A stretch of DNA of 64,000 bases from DATJFQ01 sp035492775 (GCA_035492775.1 DATJIW010000082.1:1-64000), one strand, 5' to 3'. Positions 28,601-36,740 are shown, counted from the stretch's first letter. Numbers and translations: made by a program. The notes: generated from the letters alone by a model not told the origin.

Positions 28601-28697
28601 TGTTGATCTCGTCGTGAGGGAGTCCGTCCGCTGCGCTGTACGTCCGGATGGGCAGGCGTTCCGCGGACGCGACGCCGCTGACGGCGACGAGTACCAC
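25614..28697 (-). CDS. Two-component propeller sensor histidine kinase
   Basis: A 1027-residue (or slightly longer) sensor. After the signal region come about fourteen propeller repeats of the two-component-regulator type (AADGLPHDEINKIVRDSHGF, TGDGLARFDGYGF, WIGTPAGLYAR), a Y_Y_Y Ig-like domain (LRYRFRLDPQTGWSQP), one transmembrane helix (WWFVSGAGLFLAGIVLGVHRY), then a HisKA_3 dimerisation region with the H-box LDLHDDIGANLTR and a HATPase domain (EALNNASRHA; GDGFEP; GRGSGTIIRVHAP). The annotated GTG at 28697 truncates the signal peptide. An in-frame CTG at 28721 preceded by AGGAGG (six bases) would restore Arg residues before the hydrophobic core. It lies just after the TonB/ExbD/TPR gene on the same strand. 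Confidence 0.92.
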   Translation of the reverse strand: MVLVAVSGVASAERLPIRTYSAADGLPHDEINKIVRDSHGFLWFCTGDGLARFDGYGFTNFTADQGLPPRGTNDLLETRDGHYWVATDGGLFRFDPGGAPARWGATPGGVAPMFVPVTPATDHPRARITTALLEDSRSGIWVGTNDGLYRLDDANRPVLIPIDIGLPADYAETRLVTDIVQDRRGVLWIGTPAGLYARQPDGSARRYTRRDGLPDEYVHDLLEDREGRLWVATRGGGFFALRQDGRGQLSMRPAYLHASGLPSDWIFQLFESADGHIWAATNAGVVEVVESGETRTIRTYTTDQGLSYYEITAVNEDSAGNIWLGTNTVGVMKIARNGFITYGSAEDVAGINGLFEDDRGVICFRGSPPPDRSLPGPTDSRTRFGCLANGRAEWFYPALLTSPGWVVEHVTLHSRTGEWWIGTADGIYRIAGGRDFPGISSSRVIAHYTERDGLPGRQIFRMFEDSRGDVWVSTISSVSSGLTRWERATGRWTSVADLPDFPALRDELARSFAEDGRGAIWIGFNSALVRVTPAGVKSFGAPDGLPPGAIVEMIADHTGQIWFASSQSGLIRINHAGDANVRFKTYTTLDGLSSNAAQVLVEDLAGRIYVGTGRALDRLDPVTARIKHYTTADGLAPGLFRTAYRDREGTLWFGMTGGLSKLVPVADPPGVPPPVIVTGLIVGGERQAVSPLGETALTLPNLQPSQAQVQIDFAGLEFAPGETLRYRFRLDPQTGWSQPVDQRSVNYAGLRPGSYRFLVQAVTSSGLESTQPAAVTFVVLRPIWQRWWFVSGAGLFLAGIVLGVHRYRMKRLLDLADLRTRIALDLHDDIGANLTRIAILSEVARRRSPAETSPDDPVGAISRISRESVAAMSDIVWAINPQRDHLVDLVRRMRHHLEETSRAHGITVQFDAPGADEDMRLDSGLRRDLFLIFKEALNNASRHARSSHVSVALHVDRATLALEITDDGDGFEPSPSREGQGLLSMRHRAERLGGTFQVQSGRGSGTIIRVHAPLAGVIASRRSVTRV

Positions 28698-28742
28698 GAT
28701 GATCGCAATACGAGCGCGCAGGCGCCACCTCCTGATGCCGTC

Positions 28743-31244
28743 TTATTTCCCGCGCAATTGACGGAGCTGGATCGCCCGCGCCGACAATCGGGCCGCGCGC
28801 TCGCGATCCGCGGCGGCGCGCGCGGGATCGCTCTCGAAGCGCTCGGCCGCCAGATTCAACCAGGCCATTCTGCCCTCGATGACCGCGATGTCGTTATCGC
28901 CGCCTTTCAACTTTTCCGCTTCCGACAGCAGCGAGTCGGCCTCGTCGAACAGCCGACGCGCAGCGGCCGGCGGCAGTTCCTTCTGGGTGTGTACCGTCCC
29001 CACCATCTGACCGGCCAGTGCGCCGCGGCTCGACGGGCTGGATTTCGCCCTCGCGCGCGCCGTGCGCAGCGCCTTCTCCCCGTCTGCCGTCCTGCCCGTG
29101 CGCAGCAGCACGGCTGCGAGCGCGCAGTGTGCGGCGGGGTCGTCCGGTTGCCGTTTGAGCATCGCGCGCGCGGCCGTCTCCTGACGATCCGGCCGGTCCA
29201 ACTCACGCGGGCCGGTCAACACCATCAAACGGGCGAATGCCGGAGTTCGATCCGCGTCAGTGGGGGCCAGGTCGATGACGCGCTGCAGTTCGGAGACCGC
29301 GTGTTCGAGGGCGGCGATCCTGGCTGGCCCGCCCGTCGTTGCGTCCGCCGCGCGCTCGTACAGCGCCGCGAGTTCGACGTGCGGCGCGTGGAGGTCCGGC
29401 CGTCCGGCGGCGTATTGTTCGATTGCCGCGACGGCCTCCGCGATGCCTCCCTCATCTGCGAGCCTGGCGTTCCAGCGCCGCGTGGCGTCCCACTCGAGAT
29501 CATCCGCCTCCGTTGCTGATACTGTGCGGACCGGCGGCGGCGCACCGTTCTTGTGGTTTTCGATCGGAGCCCCCCAGCGTTCCGACTCGAGCAGTAATGC
29601 AAGCCGCTCCTGTCGGGTTTGTGCGACGCGCTCGGCCTCGAGATCGAGAGCCATCGCTCTTGCCAGCGTCGCCAGCCGATAATCCTGCGTCGTCCTGTCT
29701 GGCGCCGCCAGCGCCGCATCTGCGGCGAGGATCGCCTCATCGAGAAACGTCCGCGCGGTCTCGCGCGGGAGCGAGCGCTGCGTCTGCACGTACTCGATCG
29801 CGTACTGCGCCTCCATCAGGATGGCGAGCGGCGGCATTGATGCCACGGCGCGTCCCTTTCGCATCACTTCCGCGGCACCAGCCATGTCTCCTTTCTCCCG
29901 CAGCAGCTGCGCGTACACCATGTGTGCTTCGGTGCGGGAGGGGTGTTCACTGGCCAACCGGCGAGCGTATTTCTCCGCCTGCGCAGGATCATTGATTGCG
30001 TCTGGTCCATACAGTTTCACGAGCTTCCACTTCATCAAGAAGCCCGCTTCCCCGTCGGCGTAGAGGTCCGCGGCTTTCGCGTAATGCGCGGCGGCGGATT
30101 CGAGGTCCCGGCGCTTTGCTGTCCCCGACGCGTCCGGCGTGCTCGATCTGGTTTCGTACATCTGCGCGAGCATGAACTGCGCGTCCGCGACGTCAGGATT
30201 TCGCGCGACGAACTTCTCGAGAATCGGAATCGCTTTGACAGCGACGTCCGTGGACGTGCTGTCGGGAAGTGCAAGCTTCGAAATCGTCCGGGAGGCCTGC
30301 TCCCATTCGCGTTGTGTCTGTGGCGGCATGGCGGCAGGCGCGCTGGTCCGTACCGCGAGCGCGACGCCTCCGCTGCGGCGAGCGGCCTCCACGTTCAGCA
30401 CTTGCCATACATCTGACATCGGCCGCGATTCGTCGATGTGAAGGCGTACCCGCTTTCCGGCGGCGACGCGCTGCATGGCGGTCCGGGCCGGCGCGATCGC
30501 ACCGGCCCTGGGGACGCTCACGATCGCGTCGGGCGTCATCGTCGGCGGTGCCTTGTCGACCTGCGGCAGCCGCGGTCCGCCAGGCGACGCCGGTACCTCT
30601 TCGAGGGTGACAGGAATCGCTGCCGTCGCGTCAGTAGTGCCGACAAACAGAAGCAGCCGCTCGACGCCCGCGTCCGTTGCGCTCGCCAGGACCCGGACGC
30701 ACTCGCGATACGTCGCAGTACCGGGAATGTGGACGTAAAGCTCTTTCCGAGCTTCGGTCCTCATCACGTCCTGGAGTCGCAGGGTGAGGTTGTCGTCGAG
30801 GAGCGGAGTTCCGTTGAGGGTCCAGTCCGTCGCGTCGTGGTCCAGTACAAGTGGGCCGGGCGGACGCGCCGCCACGGGCGCGCCCAGCGCGAACTTCACC
30901 TTGACCGTCATTTTCACGGCGGTCGGTACGCCGTCTACTGTCGCCGGTGTGTACTCCCACTGCCGTACGGCCGTGAGTGCTGCGTCGTCCAATTGAGGGA
31001 TCGACGCGATCACGCTCGCATCGCTCACCTTGCCGTCGATACCCACAGTCGCTTCGATGGCGACCTCGCCCTGAATACGCGCCTGTTGGGCGGTAGCGGG
31101 ATACACGGGGTCGACGTTTTTGATCTTCTTCGGGGGCTCGAGTTTCTGCGCGCAGACGGCCGCGGGCGACCAAAGCCAGCAGACCAGCGCGAGCAGGCCC
31201 AGGCCATATCTGGCGCGGGTGATCGGGCATCGGCGGAACACCAT
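28743..31244 (-). CDS. Exported TonB_C / ExbD-like / TPR fusion protein
   Basis: An 833-residue protein, start fixed by AGGAGG before the ATG at 31244. A signal peptide (1-33, ending AAVCAQ) leads to a TonB C-terminal domain (about 38-120: VDPVYPATAQQARIQGEVAI, QWEYTP). Residues about 130-205 match the periplasmic domain of ExbD/TolR (LNGTPLLDDNL, ELYVHIPGTATYRECVRVLA, DAGVERLLLFVGT), and about 235-300 look like a weaker second copy (RVRLHIDESRPMSDVWQVLN). The remaining 520 residues are helical with TPR-like repeats. The TonB and ExbD parts are normally separate inner-membrane proteins; here both are exported together without a membrane anchor beyond the signal. The stop is next to the kinase start, implying one operon. 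Confidence 0.85.
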   Translation of the reverse strand: MVFRRCPITRARYGLGLLALVCWLWSPAAVCAQKLEPPKKIKNVDPVYPATAQQARIQGEVAIEATVGIDGKVSDASVIASIPQLDDAALTAVRQWEYTPATVDGVPTAVKMTVKVKFALGAPVAARPPGPLVLDHDATDWTLNGTPLLDDNLTLRLQDVMRTEARKELYVHIPGTATYRECVRVLASATDAGVERLLLFVGTTDATAAIPVTLEEVPASPGGPRLPQVDKAPPTMTPDAIVSVPRAGAIAPARTAMQRVAAGKRVRLHIDESRPMSDVWQVLNVEAARRSGGVALAVRTSAPAAMPPQTQREWEQASRTISKLALPDSTSTDVAVKAIPILEKFVARNPDVADAQFMLAQMYETRSSTPDASGTAKRRDLESAAAHYAKAADLYADGEAGFLMKWKLVKLYGPDAINDPAQAEKYARRLASEHPSRTEAHMVYAQLLREKGDMAGAAEVMRKGRAVASMPPLAILMEAQYAIEYVQTQRSLPRETARTFLDEAILAADAALAAPDRTTQDYRLATLARAMALDLEAERVAQTRQERLALLLESERWGAPIENHKNGAPPPVRTVSATEADDLEWDATRRWNARLADEGGIAEAVAAIEQYAAGRPDLHAPHVELAALYERAADATTGGPARIAALEHAVSELQRVIDLAPTDADRTPAFARLMVLTGPRELDRPDRQETAARAMLKRQPDDPAAHCALAAVLLRTGRTADGEKALRTARARAKSSPSSRGALAGQMVGTVHTQKELPPAAARRLFDEADSLLSEAEKLKGGDNDIAVIEGRMAWLNLAAERFESDPARAAADRERAARLSARAIQLRQLRGK

Positions 31245-31318
31245 CGATTCCTCCTGTCGACGGCACCGGGGGACGGGTTTGATGCGCGACCGATGATACG
31301 GGAGACGGCGGTCGGGCG

Positions 31319-32824
31319 CTACTTCGCTCGAGGCCGGGCGGTCATCTCGGCGTGGATTTCGCGGCCGACGCGGGCCGCGATCTCGACCGCTGCCTCGACA
31401 TCGCGTCGTGTCGTGTGGAAATTGACGATGCACGCTCTGAGCGCGTAGCGGCCGGTGATGACCGCGTTGGACACGAATATTTCGCCTTCGCGCTGAAGGC
31501 GATCGAGCAGCGCTCGATTGAGCGCATCGAGGTGGCGCTCGACGTCCGCGTCTCCCACCCTTGATCGCAACTCGTGCGGCACTGCGCGGAACGTGGTGAT
31601 GCTCAAATCCTGCGTGAGCAGTTCGAGGTCGTTCGATCGACGGACGGCGTCCGCCATGGCGCGTGACAGACGGATGTCGTCGGAAATCATCTGTCGGTAT
31701 CCCGCCGCGCCGGCGTGCTGGAGTGCCAGCCACACTTTCAGCGCGCGGAACCCGCGCGAGTTCTGCGGACCGTAATCGGCGTAGTTCGTTGCGCGCTCCT
31801 CGAAGTGGTAGTACGGCGGGTGATACGCGAACGCCGATCGGAGCGTTTCCGCATCCCTGACGAGTGCGCAACCGGCCTCGAGCGGAGCGTACAGCCACTT
31901 ATGGGGATCCACCGCGACGGAGTCTGCCGCCGAAAGCGCTCGCAAATCATCGGGTGCCTCGGGCACGGCGGCGGCGAAGCCGCCGTAGGCGCCGTCCACG
32001 TGGAACCAGAGGTCATATTGACGGCAAACCTGAGCGATCTCGATCAGGGGATCGACCGCGCCGGTGCTGACCGACCCCGCTGTTGCGACCACCATGAATG
32101 GGGCGTCGCCCGACGACATGTCAGCGTCGATCTGCCGTCGCAGCGCGGCCACGTCCATGCGAAGCGTGTCGTCGGTTGGAATCCATCGGATCGCATCGGT
32201 CCCGAGACCTGCAATGTCGGCGGCCTTCTGGATCCACGTGTGCGTCTCCGCCGAGCCGTACACGCGATGCTGGCGCACGGGCTTCGCCGCGAGACCCCGC
32301 TCGCGCACATCGGCCGCCTTCGCCGCGCGTGCCGCGAGCAGGCAGACGATGTTCGCCATGTTTCCGCCGCTGACGAACAGCCCCCCGCAGCTGCCCGGAT
32401 ATCCGATGAACTCCGCAATCCACCGAACGGCCTGGGATTCGATTTCCGTTGCCGCGGGTGCCAGCCTCCATCCGCCGACGTTCGCGTTGAGTGCCGAGGC
32501 GAGAAAGTCGCCCAGGATGCCGATGGGTGCCGGCGCGGAGGTGATGTAGCCGAAGAATCGCGGATGTGCGTTGAACAGGGAGTGTTCGAACAGTACTCGG
32601 ACGCTGCGTTCCAGCAGCGCGGCGGGATCCGCGCCTGTCTCGGGAAGCGATCCGGTGACGGTGACTGCCGCACGCACCGCGGTCGGCGATTCGTCGTGTG
32701 TAACGGGACCCCGAGGAATAGCCGCGATCGCGTCCGCGATCTGATCCACCAGCCGATGCCCCAGCGCCCGAAACGCGGAAGCATCCATCGCGATGGGCGC
32801 GCGCCGCGGTGATTCATCCGTCAC
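31319..32824 (-). CDS. PLP-dependent group II amino-acid decarboxylase
   Basis: A 501-residue protein of the aromatic-L-amino-acid / glutamate / tyrosine decarboxylase family. PHPRFFGYITSAP-like text (NAHPRFFGYITSAPAPIG) starts the catalytic domain, GGLFVSGGNMANI is the phosphate-binding turn, WFHVDGAYGG holds the Asp that contacts the pyridine nitrogen, and Lys309 in DPHKWLYAP binds the cofactor. The product would be an amine plus CO2; the amino acid is not evident. The start is GTG in a GTGA overlap with the PIG-L gene, so it is translated as part of a three-gene unit with PIG-L and DinB. Confidence 0.9.
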   Translation of the reverse strand: MTDESPRRAPIAMDASAFRALGHRLVDQIADAIAAIPRGPVTHDESPTAVRAAVTVTGSLPETGADPAALLERSVRVLFEHSLFNAHPRFFGYITSAPAPIGILGDFLASALNANVGGWRLAPAATEIESQAVRWIAEFIGYPGSCGGLFVSGGNMANIVCLLAARAAKAADVRERGLAAKPVRQHRVYGSAETHTWIQKAADIAGLGTDAIRWIPTDDTLRMDVAALRRQIDADMSSGDAPFMVVATAGSVSTGAVDPLIEIAQVCRQYDLWFHVDGAYGGFAAAVPEAPDDLRALSAADSVAVDPHKWLYAPLEAGCALVRDAETLRSAFAYHPPYYHFEERATNYADYGPQNSRGFRALKVWLALQHAGAAGYRQMISDDIRLSRAMADAVRRSNDLELLTQDLSITTFRAVPHELRSRVGDADVERHLDALNRALLDRLQREGEIFVSNAVITGRYALRACIVNFHTTRRDVEAAVEIAARVGREIHAEMTARPRAK

Positions 32825-33663
32825 GTCTTCAATCCTTCGAACAGATCCGTCTCGTGAATGCGGCCGCCGTTGACGGTGCTGAACGCGCGATAGAACGACT
32901 GCCGCCCCCAGAGCGCCTCGTGGTGCTCCGGCGACAGCTCCTTCAATCGTTCGTACGCGGCGAGCTGCGACTCATGACACGATACCGCACGCCAGACGGT
33001 CGGCCACATCGCGGTTGCGTCGATCTCGGTGGTGATCGCCCACGGCGGCCACGCCGTCACCTGGCGTTCCACTCCGTCGACCGTGATTGATAGTGCCCGA
33101 ATCGCGGCGCGGTAGGCATTCCATGTCGAGGCTGGCCACGCGATGTAGTACAGCTTCGAGACGGCATGCGTCTCCGCATCATCGTCCGCGCCGTCAGCGA
33201 ACCCGCTGTCGGCGGCGGCAACGACGGCCGCCGTTGCGAACTGGGAAATCGCCACGTGATCCGGATGTCCATATGCGCCGTCCGGGCCGAACGTGATGAC
33301 GACGTCGGGACGGATGCGTCTCAAGTGCCGGACGATTCGCCCGATCGCCTCGCGCGGATCCGCGCGATCGAGATGCTGGTCCCGGTACCCCAGCAGCGAC
33401 ACGTCGCGGATGCCGAGGACGGCTGCCGCGCGTCGCAGCTCCGCCTCGCGAATGCGAGCCAGCTCCTCCACCCCGGGGTGACCTTCGCTGCCTGACGGGC
33501 GCCCGCGATAACGGCCGCCTTCGCCGCGCGTCGCGGTCACCAGGTATACGTCGACGCCGTCGGCGGCATATTTGGCGAGCGTTCCGCCCACCCCAAGCGA
33601 TTCGTCGTCGGGGTGGGCGAACACGGCCATCAATTTGCGCCCCATGGATCCGTTCTCTTTCAC
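32821..33663 (-). CDS. PIG-L family de-N-acetylase
   Basis: A 280-residue zinc deacetylase of the PIG-L/MshB/BshB family. The metal motif AHPDDE is at about residues 16-21, the second part is GHPDHVAISQF with the His ligand, and TRGEGGRYRGRPSG is the substrate-side loop. Family members remove acetyl from N-acetylglucosaminyl groups, for example in mycothiol and bacillithiol synthesis. Two starts are possible: GTG at 33663, overlapping the DinB stop (GTGA), or ATG at 33645. Coupling with a DinB protein is suggestive because bacillithiol- and mycothiol-using transferases are DinB proteins, but glycoconjugate deacetylation remains an alternative. Confidence 0.9.
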   Translation of the reverse strand: MKENGSMGRKLMAVFAHPDDESLGVGGTLAKYAADGVDVYLVTATRGEGGRYRGRPSGSEGHPGVEELARIREAELRRAAAVLGIRDVSLLGYRDQHLDRADPREAIGRIVRHLRRIRPDVVITFGPDGAYGHPDHVAISQFATAAVVAAADSGFADGADDDAETHAVSKLYYIAWPASTWNAYRAAIRALSITVDGVERQVTAWPPWAITTEIDATAMWPTVWRAVSCHESQLAAYERLKELSPEHHEALWGRQSFYRAFSTVNGGRIHETDLFEGLKT

Positions 33664-34220
33664 GCAGTAAGCGTTTCAGCCCCCCGTGCCTTCGCGAGCG
33701 CCGCCCGGATCTTCGCCAGGTGGTGATAACTGTGGCGGACCGGATGATCCTCGAGAAAGAACTGACACGTCAGCGGCGCGTCGGCGTTCAGCGACACGAG
33801 CGCGGCGCGGTCCAGCTCGCCGTCTGTCAAGGCGCGGATGCCGGCCGCCGCGGCGGCGCTGTTCGTTCGAAGCAGCGCCACCGCCTGGTCGCGCGTGACC
33901 GCATCGTTGGCAGCCGCGTGCTTCGCGTTGATGTCGTTGATGACGTCCCACGTCACGCCTTCGATGGGCTTGCCGGCCGCGAGCGCCAGCGCCAGCTGCA
34001 TCTCCAGGGGATACATGCTCGCGACGTGATGGACGACGACACCGACCTTGCGGCCGTCGCCAGGGATGCGCACCTGCCAGTCGGAATCAGAAAGCGAGAG
34101 CGCGAGCGACTCCAGTCTCCGCGCACCTTCTTCAAGCCGCTCAGCGAGCGCGTTCGCGCGCCGGCTGACGGACGGCAGCGTGGACGAAGCGTCTGCTGTT
34201 GCCGCAACGACGGTACTCAT
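33660..34220 (-). CDS. DinB-like four-helix protein
   Basis: A 186-residue DinB/YfiT-type protein. The expected His residues appear in VVVHHVASMYP (about 70) and HSYHHLAKIRAAL (about 168), enough for the three-His metal site of the fold. The start at 34220 has CGGAGG upstream. DinB proteins bind Ni or Zn and several are thiol S-transferases that work with mycothiol, bacillithiol or glutathione. It leads a coupled unit with PIG-L and the PLP decarboxylase. A long G-rich repeat lies directly in its 5' region. Confidence 0.82.
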   Translation of the reverse strand: MSTVVAATADASSTLPSVSRRANALAERLEEGARRLESLALSLSDSDWQVRIPGDGRKVGVVVHHVASMYPLEMQLALALAAGKPIEGVTWDVINDINAKHAAANDAVTRDQAVALLRTNSAAAAAGIRALTDGELDRAALVSLNADAPLTCQFFLEDHPVRHSYHHLAKIRAALAKARGAETLTA

Positions 34221-34379
34221 ATGGGTAGCCTCCGGTTCGAGCCGCGCCGGAATGCGCAGCTTCTTCAACCTACGAGATGGAAGCCGGTTGCGGAAATGTC
34301 CGAGCGTCCGATTTGCTTGGCAGGCCATCCGCCGTCCCGGATTGCCTGCCCCGGCGTCCACGAGACTTGACCGCCCGTC

Positions 34380-34490
34380 CGCCCCCCGCGCCCCGCCCCC
34401 CGCACCCCGCGCCCGCACCCGCGCCCCGCACCCGCGCCCGCCCCCGCGCCCCGCACCCCGCGTCCCGCCCCCGCACCCGCGCCCCGCCCC
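34380..34490. repeat. C-rich low-complexity tract (G-rich on the minus strand)
   Basis: About 110 bases made almost only of CGCCCC, CGCACC and CGCGCC-type units of 6-7 bases. On the minus strand it is many runs of three to six G, just upstream of the DinB start (34220) and ending two bases before the stop of the next minus-strand gene (34492). It accounts for most of the 271 bp gap. The pattern could fold into G-quadruplexes in the coding-strand DNA or in an mRNA leader. Confidence 0.85.
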
Positions 34491-34491
34491 C

Positions 34492-34860
34492 TCAACGAAT
34501 CCCCGTATCGAACTCCAGCCTGACATCCGTCAGGCCGCCAGTCATCACCTGCACCGTCTTGACCTGCGATTCCGGCGACAGGATTGGCGCATCCGCCGCC
34601 GGGACGACCGTGTAAGTCCCCGGGGCGAGCATCACCGTGAAACGCCCGTCCGAATCCGAATGAAACTGGGTGATGCGCTGACCGTTTCGTTCGACGCTGA
34701 ACGTCGCGCTGAACGGCGCATCGCATGACACGTTCGCCTGACATACGGGAGTGACCGGGCCACGTTCAACGACGCCCGTCAACCCTGTCGAAAGACCCGG
34801 ACTGGTGGGCCCCCCGCAGGCGGCCACTGCGAACGCGAAGAGTACGGTGCAGGTGCGCAT
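34492..34860 (-). CDS. Small lipoprotein with carboxypeptidase-regulatory-like fold
   Basis: A 122-residue lipoprotein. The lipobox is FAVAACGG (Cys at about 15), giving a mature protein anchored to a membrane. The rest, with TGVVERGPVTPVC, HSDSDGRFTVMLAPGTYTV and VMTGGLTDVRLEFD, has the strand pattern of a transthyretin/CarboxypepD_reg Ig-like domain; two Cys (VCQANVSC) could pair. The ATG at 34860 gives a compact signal; a TTG nine bases upstream is possible. Function unknown; it lies 24 bp after the winged-helix/TPR gene on the same strand. Confidence 0.72.
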   Translation of the reverse strand: MRTCTVLFAFAVAACGGPTSPGLSTGLTGVVERGPVTPVCQANVSCDAPFSATFSVERNGQRITQFHSDSDGRFTVMLAPGTYTVVPAADAPILSPESQVKTVQVMTGGLTDVRLEFDTGIR

Positions 34861-34884
34861 CGAAAACAACGATCGGGATGTCTG

Positions 34885-36618
34885 CTAGACGAGCCGCAGC
34901 GTGCGCCGTCCGTCGAGCTGCTCGAACAGCTGCGCGGCCGCGCGATGGTGCGCTTCCGCTTTCTTGAGCACGCCGGCGAACGCCTTCGTCGAGCGTAGCG
35001 CATCCAGCCACGGATCGGTCGACAGCGTCGGGAAACAAAAGAAGCCGCCGTCGACTGCGCGGCGGGCCAGATCCAGCGCCGGCTCCGTTGCTCCCAGGTG
35101 CGCGAGATGACGCGCCGAGTAGAACATCGCTTCGGGATCGCGGAAGTCCGACATGAACCGTTGGATGGCCGCAACGCTCTCGGTCCGCTTTCCTTCGAGC
35201 AGCGTACGAGCGCCGGTGACGAGATCCCTCACGCGCGTCGGGATCTTCTGCTCGATCTCGCGGGCGGCCTCGATTGCTTCGGTCCGGCGGCCGAGTTCGG
35301 CCATCGAGAGTGGAACGATGTATGGAAATTCACCTGGTTTGACCGTCGCGACGCGCGCGTGATCTCCCTGCAGGAACCACGTGTGGACCACACTGGTCCG
35401 CAGCTTTGGCTCGAGTGCGATCGCGCGCGTATGCGCGGCAACCGACGCGTCGAGCAAGCCGCAATACCGGCAGGTCGTCACGAGTCCCGCGAGCAACTCG
35501 GGGTCCGCCACCCGCGCACGCTCGACGAGTCGCGCCATCGCTTCCATTGCGCGGCCTCGATCGACGTCGACCTGCGCGAACAGCTTGTGCGCGAGCGTGA
35601 GATCGGGATTGAGTTCGAGCGCGCGCTGAAACGCCTTCTCCGCCTGATCGAGAGACTCGGCGGTGCCTGCCGGCAGGTATTTGCCCGTGACGTGATAGAT
35701 CCGTCCGAGCCGCGCCCACGCTGGTGCATAGTGCGGATCTTCCTCGGTGCATCGCAGGTAGAGATCGCGGGCGACGGTCCACTGTTTCGCGTCGTGACTG
35801 AGTTGATTGCCGCGCAGGTAGTACTCGTACGCCTTGGCGGTGCGCGGCACGTCACGGCGCAGCAACTGCTGCTCGCGGACGGTCAGCGGCAGTGACAGCG
35901 AATCGACGATGCGGCGCGTCAATTCGTCCTGCACCTGGAACACGTCGCTCATGGGCGACTGCGCCGTGTTCGACCAGAGCAGGGTGCCGGTGCCCGCGTC
36001 GGTGAGCTGACTCGTGACGCGCACCTGGTCTCCGGATCGCAGCAGCGTGCCGCTGACGATGACGTCGACGTCCGCGTCGGCGGCGATCTTTTTCGGATCG
36101 AGCGCGGAGGCATCCGCTCCGAACCGCGCCGCCGCGACACTCGATCGCACGACCAGCGACTCCAGGCCTGAAAGCGACGCCGTCAACGCATCCGGCAGGC
36201 TGAAGGTCAGGAACTCCGTATCGGGATCGGGCCTGAGCATCCGGAACGGGAGCACGATGAGGCGTGTCACCTTCGGCGCCTCGCCCGGCGCCACCTGCGT
36301 CACCGGCATCAGAAACCGGTATCCGCGGCGAGGCAGCGTCTCGACGAACTGCGGCTTGTCGGCGGTGTCGCCCAGCGCGTCGCGGATCTGCCGGATGCAG
36401 AAATTGAGGCCCTGGTCGAAGTCGACGAAGGTGTCGCCGTGCCAGACGTGATCCCGAATCTCGTTGCGTGTGACCACGTTACCGCTGTGGCGTGCCAGGA
36501 GCTCCAGCACTTTCAGCGGCTGCGGCGCCAGCTTCACCGCATCGCCGTGCAGGCGCAATTCCCCGCGGTTCGGATCCAGCTCGAACTCTCTGAAGCGGAG
36601 CACCGCCGGTTCGCTCAT
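34885..36618 (-). CDS. Winged-helix/TPR transcriptional regulator
   Basis: A 577-residue CadC-like protein without a transmembrane helix. Residues about 8-105 are an OmpR-type winged helix (VLRFREFELDPNRGELRLHG, QGLNFCIRQIRDALGD, PRRGYRFLMPV). Residues about 120-245 form the TolB-N/FlgO-like alpha/beta domain often found after such winged helices (LIVLPFRMLRPD, VDVIVSGTLLRSGDQVRVT, VFQVQDELTRRIVDSL). The rest is TPR helices. The layout is common in Acidobacteria and resembles HilA/CadC-type regulators; targets are unknown. It is divergent from the peroxiredoxin gene over 122 bp, which suggests one possible target. Confidence 0.88.
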   Translation of the reverse strand: MSEPAVLRFREFELDPNRGELRLHGDAVKLAPQPLKVLELLARHSGNVVTRNEIRDHVWHGDTFVDFDQGLNFCIRQIRDALGDTADKPQFVETLPRRGYRFLMPVTQVAPGEAPKVTRLIVLPFRMLRPDPDTEFLTFSLPDALTASLSGLESLVVRSSVAAARFGADASALDPKKIAADADVDVIVSGTLLRSGDQVRVTSQLTDAGTGTLLWSNTAQSPMSDVFQVQDELTRRIVDSLSLPLTVREQQLLRRDVPRTAKAYEYYLRGNQLSHDAKQWTVARDLYLRCTEEDPHYAPAWARLGRIYHVTGKYLPAGTAESLDQAEKAFQRALELNPDLTLAHKLFAQVDVDRGRAMEAMARLVERARVADPELLAGLVTTCRYCGLLDASVAAHTRAIALEPKLRTSVVHTWFLQGDHARVATVKPGEFPYIVPLSMAELGRRTEAIEAAREIEQKIPTRVRDLVTGARTLLEGKRTESVAAIQRFMSDFRDPEAMFYSARHLAHLGATEPALDLARRAVDGGFFCFPTLSTDPWLDALRSTKAFAGVLKKAEAHHRAAAQLFEQLDGRRTLRLV

Positions 36619-36740
36619 CGAAAACTCATTCCGAACTCATGAGCCGTCTATGGAAGGCGGGATCAGCCGCAACTATAACTGCCTTCGTCGGGACGCACCA
36701 GCGGTGACACGGCACACGGCTTCTCGCCGGGAGGTGAGTG

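Noticed and set aside
26484..29519. Open frame of about 1000 codons on the + strand
   Set aside because: Exactly antisense to the propeller kinase and the TonB/ExbD/TPR gene; Arg/Ala/Asp-rich translation without motifs, a product of high GC.
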